This document shows, piece by piece, positions 9,194 to 16,782 of a stretch of DNA of 64,000 nt. Numbering within the stretch: the stretch's first letter is position 1; each line of letters begins with the position of its first letter. The stretch is from Neisseria sp. (GTDB lineage: Bacteria > Pseudomonadota > Gammaproteobacteria > Burkholderiales > Neisseriaceae). Position numbers and translations under genes: made by a program. The notes under the pieces were generated by a model. The model did no database searches and was not told the origin of the DNA. It worked only from the letters and a program-made list of their open reading frames with translations. The DNA is taken from NCBI RefSeq assembly GCF_030530745.1, contig NZ_JAUMUI010000009.1:25963-89962 (forward strand), in the 5' to 3' direction.

Positions 9194-10504
9194 ATGACCG
9201 CCACCACCGCCCCCCTCCTCCGTTTTATCACCGCCGGCAGCGTTGACGACGGCAAATCCACCCTGATCGGCCGCCTGCTCTACGACAGCAAAACCTTGTT
9301 AACCGACCAGCTAGCCAAACTCGACCAAGCCGCGCAAAACGGCCAAACGCCCGACTTCGCAGGCCTCACCGACGGCTTGGCCGCCGAACGCGAACAAGGC
9401 ATCACCATCGATGTGGCCTACCGCTATTTCGCCACCCCCGCGCGCAAATTCATCATCGCCGACACCCCGGGGCACGAACAATACACCCGCAACATGGTTA
9501 CCGGCGCCTCCACCGCCGATGCCGCCATCGTGCTGGTGGATGCCACCCGCGTCGATTTCAGCAGTGCCGGGCCCATGCTGCTGCCGCAAACCAAACGACA
9601 CAGCGCCATTCTGAAACTGCTCGGCTGCCCCAACATCATCGTGGCCGTCAACAAACTCGACCTGCTCGATTTCGACGAAAACAAATACCAAGCCATCACC
9701 CGCGCCTATCAGAAACTGGCCGGACAAATCGGGCTGGAAGCGCAAGTGTATTTTTTGCCCATCAGCGCGCTGAACGGCGACAACATCGTCAACCCCAGCA
9801 CCCGCACACCGTGGTATAACGGCCTGCCCCTGCTGCCCCTGCTAGAAAGCCTGCCCGTAACGCGTAACAACGCCGCCGCCCAGCCCGCCCACTTTCCCGT
9901 TCAGCGCGTTGCACGCCAAGACGGCAGCAGCAGCGACGACTTCCGCGGCTATCAAGGCCGTTTGGAAGCAGGCCGTCTGAAAAGCGGCGACGAAATCAAA
10001 GTGCTGCCCGGCGGTAAAACCGCCAAAATTGCCGGCATCTTCAGCCCCAAAGGCCGCACCGGCGAAGCCGAAGCAGGAGAAGTCATCACCCTCACGCTCG
10101 ACACCGACCTCGACATTTCGCGCGGCGACAGCATAGTTTCGGTAAACAGCCCCATCGAGCCGCAGCAAAACTTCCAAGCCTCACTGTGCTGGTTCGACGA
10201 AACCCCGCTCAACCTGCGCCGCAAATACCTGCTCAAACAAGGCACCCGAACCACCGCAGCCCGCATCGGCGAAATCGCCTACGTGTGGGACGTGCACACC
10301 TTAAGCCGCGTGCAGTCGGCGGCCGAGTTGAAGCTGAACGACATCGGCAGCGTCAGCTTCAAAACCCAGCAGCCGCTGGCCGCCACCACCTATGCCGAAA
10401 ACCCCGCCACCGGCGCGTTTATCCTGATAGACGAAGCCACCAACCACACCGTAGCCGCCGGCATGATACGCAGCAGCGCCCAAGAGGGCACCTTCGAAAT
10501 TTAA
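9194..10504 (+). CDS. cysN: Sulfate adenylyltransferase subunit 1 (GTPase)
   Basis: A 436-residue EF-Tu-like GTPase that drives ATP sulfurylase (with CysD) to make adenosine phosphosulfate, the first step of assimilatory sulfate reduction. G1 is GSVDDGKST, the switch region contains EREQGITIDVAYR, G3 is DTPGHEQYT and G4 NKLD; two beta-barrel domains follow. ATG 9194 is preceded by CAGGAG. No APS-kinase (CysC) domain is fused. In meningococci cysN follows cysD in a cysGHDNJI cluster. Here neither neighbour is a sulfur gene, so the catalytic subunit CysD must lie elsewhere or be absent. An AGGCCGTCTGAAA uptake copy lies inside the coding sequence near 9969. Confidence 0.95.
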   Translation: MTATTAPLLRFITAGSVDDGKSTLIGRLLYDSKTLLTDQLAKLDQAAQNGQTPDFAGLTDGLAAEREQGITIDVAYRYFATPARKFIIADTPGHEQYTRNMVTGASTADAAIVLVDATRVDFSSAGPMLLPQTKRHSAILKLLGCPNIIVAVNKLDLLDFDENKYQAITRAYQKLAGQIGLEAQVYFLPISALNGDNIVNPSTRTPWYNGLPLLPLLESLPVTRNNAAAQPAHFPVQRVARQDGSSSDDFRGYQGRLEAGRLKSGDEIKVLPGGKTAKIAGIFSPKGRTGEAEAGEVITLTLDTDLDISRGDSIVSVNSPIEPQQNFQASLCWFDETPLNLRRKYLLKQGTRTTAARIGEIAYVWDVHTLSRVQSAAELKLNDIGSVSFKTQQPLAATTYAENPATGAFILIDEATNHTVAAGMIRSSAQEGTFEI

Positions 10505-10808
10505 GCCGGCATTTCCGGCCTGCTCCAATCACGCCTGAAATACAAACCGCACCCTCTCTGCCGGCACAGCAATCCGGGTACAGCCGTTTCGGCTGCCGAA
10601 ACCTGCCGGAACAGTGCCGTTGAAGCAGGTACGGTCCGGCACATTTCCGGCAGCCTTACCACGGTTGATTATGCCGTCTGAAACCGTTGCAAAGCACGCG
10701 CTCTTAGCAGGAATAAACAATGTTTATCAAAACAAGGCTTGTAATAAACAGCTAAAGCCATTATATTGCTTGAATCTCACGTCACGACAACAACAACGAA
10801 AGGAGACG
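10505..10808. other. Intergenic region after cysN with promoter
   Basis: No gene is visible apart from the promoter at 10739-10767 for the small downstream ORF. One ATGCCGTCTGAA copy (about 10672-10683) has the AT form of the uptake sequence, a minority form in this window. No obvious cysN terminator was found. Confidence 0.5.
10739..10767 (+). promoter_or_regulatory. Sigma-70-type promoter for the small basic ORF
   Basis: TTGTAA (10739-10744) and TATATT (10762-10767) are 17 bases apart, ending about 40 bases before the small ORF at 10809. Confidence 0.55.
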
Positions 10809-10919
10809 ATGATGCAGCACCGCAGACGTCAAGCTATCTTCCAGGCAGCCAAACGCGCTTTCCAAGCCCCGGCCAAGCCTGCGGACGGCAAAACTGCCCG
10901 CACCAAAACCGCCTGCTGA
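10809..10919 (+). CDS. Small basic protein of unknown function (36 aa)
   Basis: A 36-codon ORF beginning ATG ATG directly behind AAAGGAGACG, one of the best ribosome sites in the window. A 17-spaced promoter lies 40 bases upstream and an inverted-DUS terminator 38 bases downstream. The product is very basic (MMQHRRRQAIFQAAKRAFQA at the N-terminus, then Lys/Ala/Thr-rich) and ends in Cys. It has no signal peptide or membrane span. I do not recognise the family. Promoter, ribosome site and terminator together make it a plausible real gene that a size cut-off would miss; the alternative is an untranslated small RNA from the same promoter. Confidence 0.5.
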   Translation: MMQHRRRQAIFQAAKRAFQAPAKPADGKTARTKTAC

Positions 10920-10956
10920 TTCAGGCAATTTTATTTCAAATTTATTACAACGCAAA

Positions 10957-10990
10957 AAGGCCGTCTGAAATGTTTCAGACGGCTCTTGTT
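10957..10990. terminator. Inverted-DUS hairpin
   Basis: AAGGCCGTCTGAAA and TTTCAGACGGCT form a hairpin with a two-base loop. It is placed between the small ORF and the 3' end of the convergent mlaC-like gene, so it can end both transcripts. Confidence 0.7.
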
Positions 10991-11020
10991 TTGATACCCT
11001 ATCGTTTCCGCATCAGAGCA

Positions 11021-11635
11021 TCACAACGACTCTACTTTTTTCAAGCCTTTGGCACGCACGGTTTCTATCGCGCCGTCGATGCCTTTCTGCTTGATTAACT
11101 CATTGAACTGGTTCCGGTAAACCGTAACCAAGCTCACCCCGTCGACACGGATGTTATACACCTTATACACCGGCCCCGTTTTATAGAGCTGGTATGCCAC
11201 CTCGTATTTTTTGCCATTTTTGGTGCGGATTTCAGAAAACACGTCCACCTTATTGTTGCCGTTATCGGTAATTTTAGGCAGCAGCTTCACCTGCGCATCG
11301 GCAGCGCCCATCAAGGCGGAGCGCGCATACATCGAAATCATCATTTCTTTAAATGCCGCGATAAAATCGGTTTTCTGCTTGGCCGAAAACTCCCGCCACG
11401 GCAAACCTACGGCCAGCGCCGAAATGCGTTGGTAATCTAAAAAACCGTCGGCATAACGCTCGATCCGGCGGATTTTCTGCTGTTCGCTCAAACCGCCGTT
11501 GCGCGCCACCTTCAACACCGTGTCGATATTCTGCTGAGCCTGCACTTGTGCCGGGTGCTGCTGGGTTTGCGCGGCAGCATAAGGCGACACCAGCGCAACA
11601 GGCGCGGCAAGCAAAACAGCCATCAGTTTGTTCAT
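11021..11635 (-). CDS. mlaC: MlaC/Ttg2D-like periplasmic phospholipid-binding protein
   Basis: A 204-residue protein with a signal peptide (MNKLMAVLLAAPVALVSPYAAA, cut about residue 22) and the MlaC fold: IDTVLKVARNGGLSEQQKIRRIERYADGFLDYQRISALAVG, then GLPWREFSAKQKTDFIAAFKEMM, KVDVFSEI and VYKVYNIRVDGVSLV. MlaC shuttles phospholipids between the outer-membrane MlaA complex and the inner-membrane MlaFEDB transporter. A GAGAGAG ribosome site precedes the ATG. Normally mlaC sits inside mlaFEDCB. Here no transporter genes flank it, so it is either a second paralogue or a relocated gene. The family assignment is firm; the pathway role is less so. Confidence 0.8.
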   Translation of the reverse strand: MNKLMAVLLAAPVALVSPYAAAQTQQHPAQVQAQQNIDTVLKVARNGGLSEQQKIRRIERYADGFLDYQRISALAVGLPWREFSAKQKTDFIAAFKEMMISMYARSALMGAADAQVKLLPKITDNGNNKVDVFSEIRTKNGKKYEVAYQLYKTGPVYKVYNIRVDGVSLVTVYRNQFNELIKQKGIDGAIETVRAKGLKKVESL

Positions 11636-11969
11636 GTTTTTCTCTCTCGAAAATAAAAAAATGTGCCGTTACTTCACAAGGCATCGGAACACCGCTTCCT
11701 TATGAAACGGCCGTATTTAACAACAAAGCGGCGTTACCTTGCATTAAAAACTGCAAAATAAGCGTTACGGCTTTCATATAGGGCGACGCTTTATGTCGTC
11801 CTGTATGTTGAAACATTCATTATAAAAACACCGCAAAATACAAACAGCCCGGCCGATAGTTTGCCCGCATGAGGCATATTCCTTCAACAATCGCCGCATT
11901 TGTTTGAAAAACAGGCAGGCCGTCTGAAACAATTTTTCAGACGGCCTGCCCAAAACCACATATCAAAAC
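11636..11969. other. Intergenic region upstream of mlaC-like gene
   Basis: Contains a structured repeat (11781-11816: GGGCGAC-loop-GTCGTCC hairpin followed by a TGTTGAAACA stem) that also occurs just upstream of the OmpA-like gene at 6324-6360, and an inverted-DUS terminator at 11915-11949. I see no gene in it. Confidence 0.5.
11915..11949. terminator. Inverted-DUS terminator
   Basis: GCAGGCCGTCTGAAA and TTTCAGACGGCCTGC make a 15-bp stem with a short loop just beyond the 3' end (11970) of the minus-strand membrane-protein gene. Confidence 0.75.
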
Positions 11970-12536
11970 CTAACGGATCTGCGGACGTGATTCCAAAACC
12001 ACCCGCGCCTGCTCGGTGAGCGCACCCAAATCAATCAGGCCGGCCTGAGCCAGCACCATCATCAGCACACTGCCGGCAACCACGGTCAGCACCACATAAA
12101 CCAAGTAGCCCAGCATCACCCGCCAGCCCGGCCGGCCGCTCATTCTAATCAATCCCACGGCCTGCGCGACAAATATCCAAATCTGCCAAAACATCCCCGC
12201 AGCCGCCAAAGAAGGCACGTAAAACAAAGCCAGCAGCGGCACCGACAGCGCTTCGGAAGCCAGCACAAAGCCCCATAGCGGCAACCTGGCCGCACCGTTC
12301 GACAGCATCCGCCCCATCACCAGGCTCAACACACCGCATTTCAACGCCGTCAGCAACACGGCCAGCGTAACTACCGCCGGGCTTTTGCCGAACAAAGGAG
12401 CCGTAGCGGCCGCATTTACCAAACCGATCAGCAGCAGCACGGCGGCGGAAACGGCCGGCGAATAGCGGTAACCGGCGGGATTTTTATAACGCAGGCGCAG
12501 AATGTCCCACATGTCGCTTAGAAAGTGATACAGCAT
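11970..12536 (-). CDS. Conserved integral membrane protein, function unknown
   Basis: A 188-residue hydrophobic protein with about five predicted membrane spans (near residues 28-48, 55-75, 85-108, 112-130 and 143-170), Ala/Leu/Val-rich between short basic loops. Its N-terminus (MLYHFLSDMWDILRLRYKNP) is amphipathic and cytoplasmic-looking. The layout resembles Yip1-type multispan proteins, but I cannot identify the family with confidence. It is a single gene ending at an inverted-DUS terminator; the mlaC-like gene lies downstream on the same strand but about 330 bases away. No catalytic motif is seen. Confidence 0.75.
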   Translation of the reverse strand: MLYHFLSDMWDILRLRYKNPAGYRYSPAVSAAVLLLIGLVNAAATAPLFGKSPAVVTLAVLLTALKCGVLSLVMGRMLSNGAARLPLWGFVLASEALSVPLLALFYVPSLAAAGMFWQIWIFVAQAVGLIRMSGRPGWRVMLGYLVYVVLTVVAGSVLMMVLAQAGLIDLGALTEQARVVLESRPQIR

Positions 12537-12706
12537 AACAGATACGTTTCGGGAAAAGCGTGCATTGTATAGCCAATCAACGCTTTTTCAAACAGGGCAC
12601 CGATCGACCGAAGAACACCCGCCGGATGACGGAGAGACACAAAGCGGTTTTAGGATATTTTTTTACCTTTTCGGCCGGGTATGGCAAGCGGGTAGAAAAT
12701 CATTTT

Positions 12707-13036
12707 TCAGGCATGGGCGGATTGGCTGATTACACGGTTTACCCACTCATTCAAGCTGATATTTTGCGCTGCCGCTGCCGCCGCCGCATGGGTTTCAGGG
12801 CTTACCCGCACATTAAAGCGGCCTGAATACTGTTTATACGGCTCAATACCTTTTTCTTTACACACATCGAGAAAAACCGCCAAACTGGCCGCCCCCTCTT
12901 TGTGCAAGTCTGCCACGTTATCGGCGTAAAAATCCGCCCCACCGTTAAGGCCGACAAACTCGCCGCGCAGTAACCCGGTTTCGGGGTCGTATTGAATAAT
13001 GGCTTTATGGCCGTTGATTTCCATTACATTGTTCAT
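12707..13036 (-). CDS. hicB: HicB-type antitoxin
   Basis: A 109-residue antitoxin with an N-terminal HicB domain (MEINGHKAIIQYDPETGLLRGEFVGL, then FYADNVADLHKEG and FLDVCKEKGIEPYK) and a C-terminal ribbon-helix-helix-like segment (SGRFNVRVSPETHAAAAAAA through SLNEWVNRVI) that would bind the operator. ATG 13036 overlaps the hicA stop by four bases (ATGA) and has GGAGTAAAGCC in front. An alternative start nine codons upstream lies inside hicA. HicB neutralises the HicA RNase and represses the operon. Confidence 0.9.
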   Translation of the reverse strand: MNNVMEINGHKAIIQYDPETGLLRGEFVGLNGGADFYADNVADLHKEGAASLAVFLDVCKEKGIEPYKQYSGRFNVRVSPETHAAAAAAAQNISLNEWVNRVISQSAHA

Positions 13037-13368
13037 GGCTTTACTCCGTTTTCTTCCAACCATTTACGCACGATCGAAACTGCGCCTTTATCCGTATCAG
13101 GGTTTGGATGCGGCCTATGAAACACTTTCACTTGCCCGAAAAGGATGATCGCTATACGGCTACCCTCCCTTTCTTGAACTTCCGCTCCCAATTCGATAAA
13201 CAGGGCTTCAATATCCGCCCATTTGATGCTGCCGGATACGGGGCGGCTGAATATTAAATCGGGAAACCACACCAGCAGGTAGGGAATGGCCTTGTTTTTG
13301 CCGTTGGTAGCTAACCGCAGGTTAGGTATGGTTATAAACTTTTCAGACAGCCTAACCCTCTTATCCAT
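13033..13368 (-). CDS. hicA: HicA-type mRNA interferase toxin with atypical N-terminus
   Basis: Residues from about 45 onward are a classic HicA double-stranded-RNA-binding-like fold: SGSIKWADIEALFIELGAEV, EREGSRIAIILFGQVKVFHRPHP, then KGAVSIVRKWLEENGVKP. In the subfamily with GSR in place of GSH, the catalytic role is usually assigned to nearby His residues (HRPHP here). HicA proteins of this type are generally 80-90 residues. This reading adds about 40 N-terminal residues that look foreign to the family, so the true start may lie inside or the 5' end may have been rearranged. A GTG one codon earlier is equally possible. The start overlaps the small membrane gene upstream; hicB follows with a 4-base overlap. 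Confidence 0.8.
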   Translation of the reverse strand: MDKRVRLSEKFITIPNLRLATNGKNKAIPYLLVWFPDLIFSRPVSGSIKWADIEALFIELGAEVQEREGSRIAIILFGQVKVFHRPHPNPDTDKGAVSIVRKWLEENGVKP

Positions 13369-13534
13369 CACGAGGCAGCTTTACCTTCAATAAATAGAAT
13401 ACCAGCAGCAACGGCGGAATCAATACCCAAGCACCCCATTCTCCCACTGCAATCAGTAACAGCAACAGAGTAAAAAGCACCGTCATTCCGCCAATAAAAG
13501 AATGCCAAAGCACCCAAAAAACAAACCGTAGCAT
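13361..13534 (-). CDS. Small two-span membrane protein upstream of hicA
   Basis: A 57-residue protein starting MLRFVFWVLWHSFIGG at ATG 13534 behind a good AAAGGA site; a longer reading from 13591 lacks one. Two hydrophobic stretches (about 3-28 and 32-48) and a basic C-terminus (KVKLPRDG) suggest a hairpin membrane protein. Its last codons overlap the start of hicA by 8 bases, so it appears to be the first gene of a three-gene operon with hicAB. Two inverted repeats lie upstream (13549-13565 and 13575-13599) and may be the operator or leader. I do not recognise the family. Confidence 0.55.
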   Translation of the reverse strand: MLRFVFWVLWHSFIGGMTVLFTLLLLLIAVGEWGAWVLIPPLLLVFYLLKVKLPRDG

Positions 13535-13645
13535 TTTGTATCCTTTCAGGCGGCATTTAACCGCCCTGAACCAACGCCCGCGATTCATCACAGCGGGCGC
13601 GTAAATAATCCGAATACCATTACATCAACCCTACCCGTCAGGCCA

Positions 13646-13786
13646 TATCGCGGATTCAATTACTCCGATACAAGGCAGTGCAAGTAGTAAGGAACCGGTT
13701 CTGTTGCCGCCTCAGCGGCTTACAAAACCGTTCTCTTTGAGCTAAGGCGCATCAACGCCGTACTGTTTTAAATTTAAGCCACTATA
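13646..13786. repeat. Correia repeat enclosed element (CREE/NEMIS), one end decayed
   Basis: The right end reads TTTAAATTTAAGCCACTATA, the Correia terminal inverted repeat. Inside are the typical GGCGTTGATGCGCC, CTCAAAGAGAACGG and CACTGCCTTG segments (minus orientation). The left end (TATCGCGGATTCAATTAC) is a diverged copy of the same terminus. About 141 bp, close to the full-length class that carries an internal IHF site. It lies between the hicAB operon promoter side and the tRNA-Leu terminator. Confidence 0.75.
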
Positions 13787-13810
13787 TTTTGATAAACAGG
13801 TATAGACGTA

Positions 13811-13836
13811 AAAAAAACAGCCCCCGAAAGGCTGTT
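13811..13836 (-). terminator. Terminator of tRNA-Leu
   Basis: On the minus strand ACAGCC and GGCTGT form a stem followed by at least seven T, about 15 bases beyond the CCA end of the tRNA. Confidence 0.75.
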
Positions 13837-13848
13837 GTTTTTTGAGTT

Positions 13849-13933
13849 TGGTGCGGAAGGAGAGACTCGAACTCTCACACCTTGCGGCGCTGGAACCTAA
13901 ATCCAGTGCGTCTACCAATTTCGCCACTTCCGC
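13849..13933 (-). tRNA. tRNA-Leu (anticodon TAG), CCA encoded
   Basis: Minus-strand 85-base tRNA. The 7-bp acceptor GCGGAAG/CTTCCGC carries discriminator A and an encoded CCA. The anticodon loop ATTTAGG lies between CTGG and CCAG arms, reading UAG. A long variable arm (class II) and GTTCGAGTC T-loop complete the leucine-type structure. A TATAAT promoter lies 20 bases upstream and a hairpin terminator downstream. Confidence 0.95.
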
Positions 13934-13952
13934 ATAGAATATGGAAGGCGGG

Positions 13953-13980
13953 ATTATACCGAAAGTTAACGGAGATGCAA
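13953..13980 (-). promoter_or_regulatory. tRNA-Leu promoter
   Basis: On the minus strand TTGCAT (13975-13980), a 16-base spacer and TATAAT (13953-13958), ending 20 bases before the tRNA 5' end. Confidence 0.7.
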
Positions 13981-14033
13981 ATCTGCCGCGCTTGAAAAAA
14001 GATATAATGCACCCATTTCTAAAACGTATAAAC

Positions 14034-14060
14034 AGGCCGTCTGAAAAGTTCAGACGGCCT
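14034..14060. repeat. Inverted DUS pair in the leader of the GAF-protein gene
   Basis: AGGCCGTCTGAA and TTCAGACGGCCT with a three-base loop. A TATAAT at 14003-14008 lies upstream, so the hairpin may fall in the 5' leader, where it would act as an attenuator or simply be tolerated. Confidence 0.6.
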
Positions 14061-14096
14061 CAATACCGAATTAACGCAAGAAAAGGAAGCACCGAT

Positions 14097-14765
14097 ATGC
14101 CTGTTTCGCTGATCCGCGATTATTTGCAAACGCAAGGCTTGCGGCTGCCCGAAGACGATATCCGCGTGGGCGTGCTGGCGGCGCAAACGGTGATGCATAA
14201 CGGCCGCGCCGAAATCGACCGCGGGGTTTTGTGGTATGCCGCAGACGATGCCGTGCTGTCGGAGCATATCGCCCCCACGCCCGAAAACGAAACCCTGCTC
14301 AAGCAGATTTTCATGGCTTTGGATTCGGCCTGCAGCCGCACCGCCGCCGCACAAAGCGCGGTGGTGTATGCGCTGCTGCCGTCCGAACAAGGCCCGTTTT
14401 TGCTGCGTTTGGCGCAGCAGGGGCAGGTGTTGGCACAACGGCTGCCGGTTAGCGAAGAAAACGCCCGCTTCCACCTGCCCGTGCGTTCGGCGCAAACCGG
14501 CTGGCTGAACCTGGCGGAAGATGTGGCGCACTGGCTCGCTTCGGAAGCACTCGAAGGTAGCCACAACGGCCGCAGCCAAAGCCAGATGTCGCTGCCGGTC
14601 AGCACCGGAAACGGCAGCGTGCTCGGTGTCGTGCATGTAGAATACGAAAGCAAAGCAGCGCTCACCGAAGCCGTTCAGGCTGATTGGGTGGCGCTGGCAC
14701 TGGCGCTGGCCGAACCGATGTCCGCTTTGCTGCAATCCGAACACCAAGAGGAACAAAATGACTGA
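14097..14765 (+). CDS. GAF-like domain protein upstream of ribA
   Basis: A 222-residue soluble protein starting at ATG 14097 behind AAAAGGAAGCACC; the reading from 13941 would cross the tRNA promoter and DUS pair. A middle and C-terminal alpha/beta region contains [19 protein letters not shown] and [21 protein letters not shown], the strand pattern of a GAF sensor domain (small-molecule or redox sensing), without an attached output domain. The end overlaps ribA by 8 bases, so the two are translationally coupled. A link to flavin synthesis or redox state is suggested only by that arrangement. The assignment as GAF-like rests on strand pattern, not on decisive motifs. Confidence 0.65.
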   Translation: MPVSLIRDYLQTQGLRLPEDDIRVGVLAAQTVMHNGRAEIDRGVLWYAADDAVLSEHIAPTPENETLLKQIFMALDSACSRTAAAQSAVVYALLPSEQGPFLLRLAQQGQVLAQRLPVSEENARFHLPVRSAQTGWLNLAEDVAHWLASEALEGSHNGRSQSQMSLPVSTGNGSVLGVVHVEYESKAALTEAVQADWVALALALAEPMSALLQSEHQEEQND

Positions 14766-15345
14766 ACCGTTGAAATTTATCGCCGCCTGCCGCCTGCCCA
14801 CCGAGTGGGGAGTGTTTACCCTGCACGGGTTTGAAGAAGCAAACGGGCAGGAGCATGTGGCGTTAACCATGGGCGACATCACCGACGGAACACCGGTGCT
14901 GGCGCGCATACATTCCGAATGCCTAACCGGCGATGCACTGTTTTCGCAAAAATGCGACTGCGGCCCGCAGCTTCAGGCGGCCATGCAAGTAATCCAGCAG
15001 GCAGGCCGTGGCGTGATTGTTTATCTGCGCCAAGAAGGGCGGGGCATCGGCCTGATCAACAAAATCCGCGCTTATCAGCTGCAAGATCAGGGTTTGGACA
15101 CGGTGGAAGCCAATGTGGCGCTGGGCCTGCCGGTAGATGCCCGCGATTTTACGCCGGCCAAACATATTTTCGAGCATTTGGGCGTGAAAGAAGTCAACCT
15201 CTTAACCAACAACCCTGAAAAAGTGCAGGTGCTGGCCGACGCAGGCATCAGGGTCGCCGAACGCGTGCCGCTGCAGGTGGGCGGAAACACAGAAAACGAA
15301 CGTTACCTCAACACCAAAGCCGAAAAACTCGGCCATTGGTTTTAA
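14758..15345 (+). CDS. ribA: GTP cyclohydrolase II
   Basis: A 195-residue enzyme opening the imidazole ring of GTP, the first step of riboflavin synthesis. Zinc ligands are the cysteines of [36 protein letters not shown] holds the GTP-binding and catalytic residues, and LTNNP follows. Length equals that of E. coli RibA (196). No DHBP synthase domain is fused. The start ATG overlaps the stop of the GAF-like gene. The 3' side is followed by a copy of the dispersed repeat at 15406. Confidence 0.95.
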   Translation: MTEPLKFIAACRLPTEWGVFTLHGFEEANGQEHVALTMGDITDGTPVLARIHSECLTGDALFSQKCDCGPQLQAAMQVIQQAGRGVIVYLRQEGRGIGLINKIRAYQLQDQGLDTVEANVALGLPVDARDFTPAKHIFEHLGVKEVNLLTNNPEKVQVLADAGIRVAERVPLQVGGNTENERYLNTKAEKLGHWF

Positions 15346-15690
15346 ACAAACGCCCACACAGCCACAATCAGGGTTTTCCCCCTGCTTTGGTAAAAACAAC
15401 CTATCGGGGACTGTTAAATTAGTTGACCACTACATTTTGAGGCAAAAACCGCGTATGCAAGGCAAAAAGCGCAGCAAGGTTGAACCTTGCGGGCATTTTA
15501 GCTTCTCAAGTCCGCTACGCTGCCTAACGCCGCAAACAGGGTGTTTCGGCCAAAAACACCGCCGTTGCGTTGTGTCAACAGACCCTAAGATCTCAAACTA
15601 CCCTACTGCTGCACCCCTAAGTGGCAACAATACCGGAACCAAGCCGATTCACTATATAATGCGCCCTCTCACGCACACGAAAGCAACACC
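15346..15690. other. Intergenic region filled mostly by a dispersed repeat
   Basis: About 180 of these 345 bases are a copy of the stop-codon-associated repeat family (15406-15586). The rest (15587-15690) is the upstream region of the next gene. Open reading frames through it are repeat translations and not genes. Confidence 0.6.
15406..15586. repeat. Dispersed repeat family A, copy 1
   Basis: Shares with the copies at 28418, 35754, 53554 and 57160 the core ATGCAAGGCAAAAAGC, the GCAAGNTNGANCNTTGCG hairpin, TCCGCTACGCTGCCTAACGC and a terminal half with ACACCGCCGTTGCG. The ends (GGGGACTGTT and AACAGACCCT) are imperfectly complementary. Confidence 0.75.
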
Positions 15691-16782
15691 ATGTTTACCC
15701 TGCCCGACACCCGCCCCTACCCTACCGATCCGGTCAAAAACAGCCTGCTCGCCTATGCCTCGCAAATCGCGCACAGCACTTCCGCCGCGCAGCGCAAACT
15801 TTCCGCCGAATCGCTACAGGCCGAAATCTACATGATGTTGCAGCAAAACTATTATCTCGGCCTTTCCGTGGCCATGAGCATGGCACCCGACTCCGACAGC
15901 TACCGCGCGCTGTTAAACGGCCTGAACGACACCCTGCAAGCCAAAACCGATGATGAAATCCAATGGTTCGCCCTGCCCGTGGTGCTGGTGGCCGGCTGCA
16001 ACCGGCCGCAAACGCTGCCGCTGGACACCCCCGCGATAGAACTGTGCGCCTGCCTGGCCGATTATCCGCACCTGTGCGGGCTGGTGCAGGCAACCTGGCT
16101 GCCCAAACTGGTGCGCTCCGCCGATTTGGCTGCCGTCAACGCCGGCCAATGGTTCGCCGCCAAACAAAACGAAGCCGCCGCTCAAGTGCTTGCCGCCAAG
16201 CTGCCGCAAGCCGATTTGGACATACCCCAAGGGCAGTCGGTACATGTAGTGTTTGCGCTGGGCTATGGCAAAAAAAGCATTCAGACGGCCCTAACCCCCA
16301 ACCTGCGCGAAGCTGCGCTGCCGCTGATGCAGGTGTGGCAGACCGCCCTCACGCGCCCCGGCCTCACCCTGTTCACCAACCCGCTCGCCCCCGCCACGCC
16401 GCCGGCAGCCCTCACCGACGGCAGCCATATGCGCTTGCGCATGGCGATGGACGTGTTTGCCGCCAACGCCCTGCGCGCCGTGCGCCTGCAAAGCCCGCGC
16501 GCAGGCGTAGTGGTGGCCGCGCAGCAGGGCGGTAAAATCCTGTTCGGCTTCAACGCCACCGACAGCGCCTTCGAGCTGGCCGACCAAGTGTTCACCTGGC
16601 CGCTCTCTCCCGCCGACCGCATCGAAACTATACAGCAGAACTTTTTAGATCTGATGGTTGAATGCCAAGTAGAAAACATCCGCCTGTTGCACGACGCGCT
16701 GCCCGAAGAAGCCGAACTGCCCACCTACGCCCAAGCGCTCAAGCTGCCCGGCCACAACCCTTTGTTTGCAGAGCAATCATGA
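15691..16782 (+). CDS. Conserved hypothetical protein (363 aa)
   Basis: A cytosolic-looking 363-residue protein with no signal peptide or membrane span. Notable features are a long N-terminal helical half (QAEIYMMLQQNYYLGLSVAM), a Cys-rich segment VVLVAGCNRP/IELCACLADYPHLCG (about 95-135), and repeated Ala/Leu-rich helices after that. I recognise no catalytic motif and cannot name a family; similar proteins may be confined to Neisseriaceae. Its stop overlaps the start of the tyrosine phosphatase gene (ATGA), so the two are probably translated together. An isolated GCCGTCTGAA-type core lies inside it near 16282 in inverted orientation. Confidence 0.75.
   Translation: MFTLPDTRPYPTDPVKNSLLAYASQIAHSTSAAQRKLSAESLQAEIYMMLQQNYYLGLSVAMSMAPDSDSYRALLNGLNDTLQAKTDDEIQWFALPVVLVAGCNRPQTLPLDTPAIELCACLADYPHLCGLVQATWLPKLVRSADLAAVNAGQWFAAKQNEAAAQVLAAKLPQADLDIPQGQSVHVVFALGYGKKSIQTALTPNLREAALPLMQVWQTALTRPGLTLFTNPLAPATPPAALTDGSHMRLRMAMDVFAANALRAVRLQSPRAGVVVAAQQGGKILFGFNATDSAFELADQVFTWPLSPADRIETIQQNFLDLMVECQVENIRLLHDALPEEAELPTYAQALKLPGHNPLFAEQS

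Noticed and set aside
15437-15835. 132-residue ORF with an RKSK-rich N-terminus
   Set aside because: Its first half is a translation of dispersed repeat family A (a similar peptide appears at 35667-36065), and its second half is the wrong frame of the next gene.
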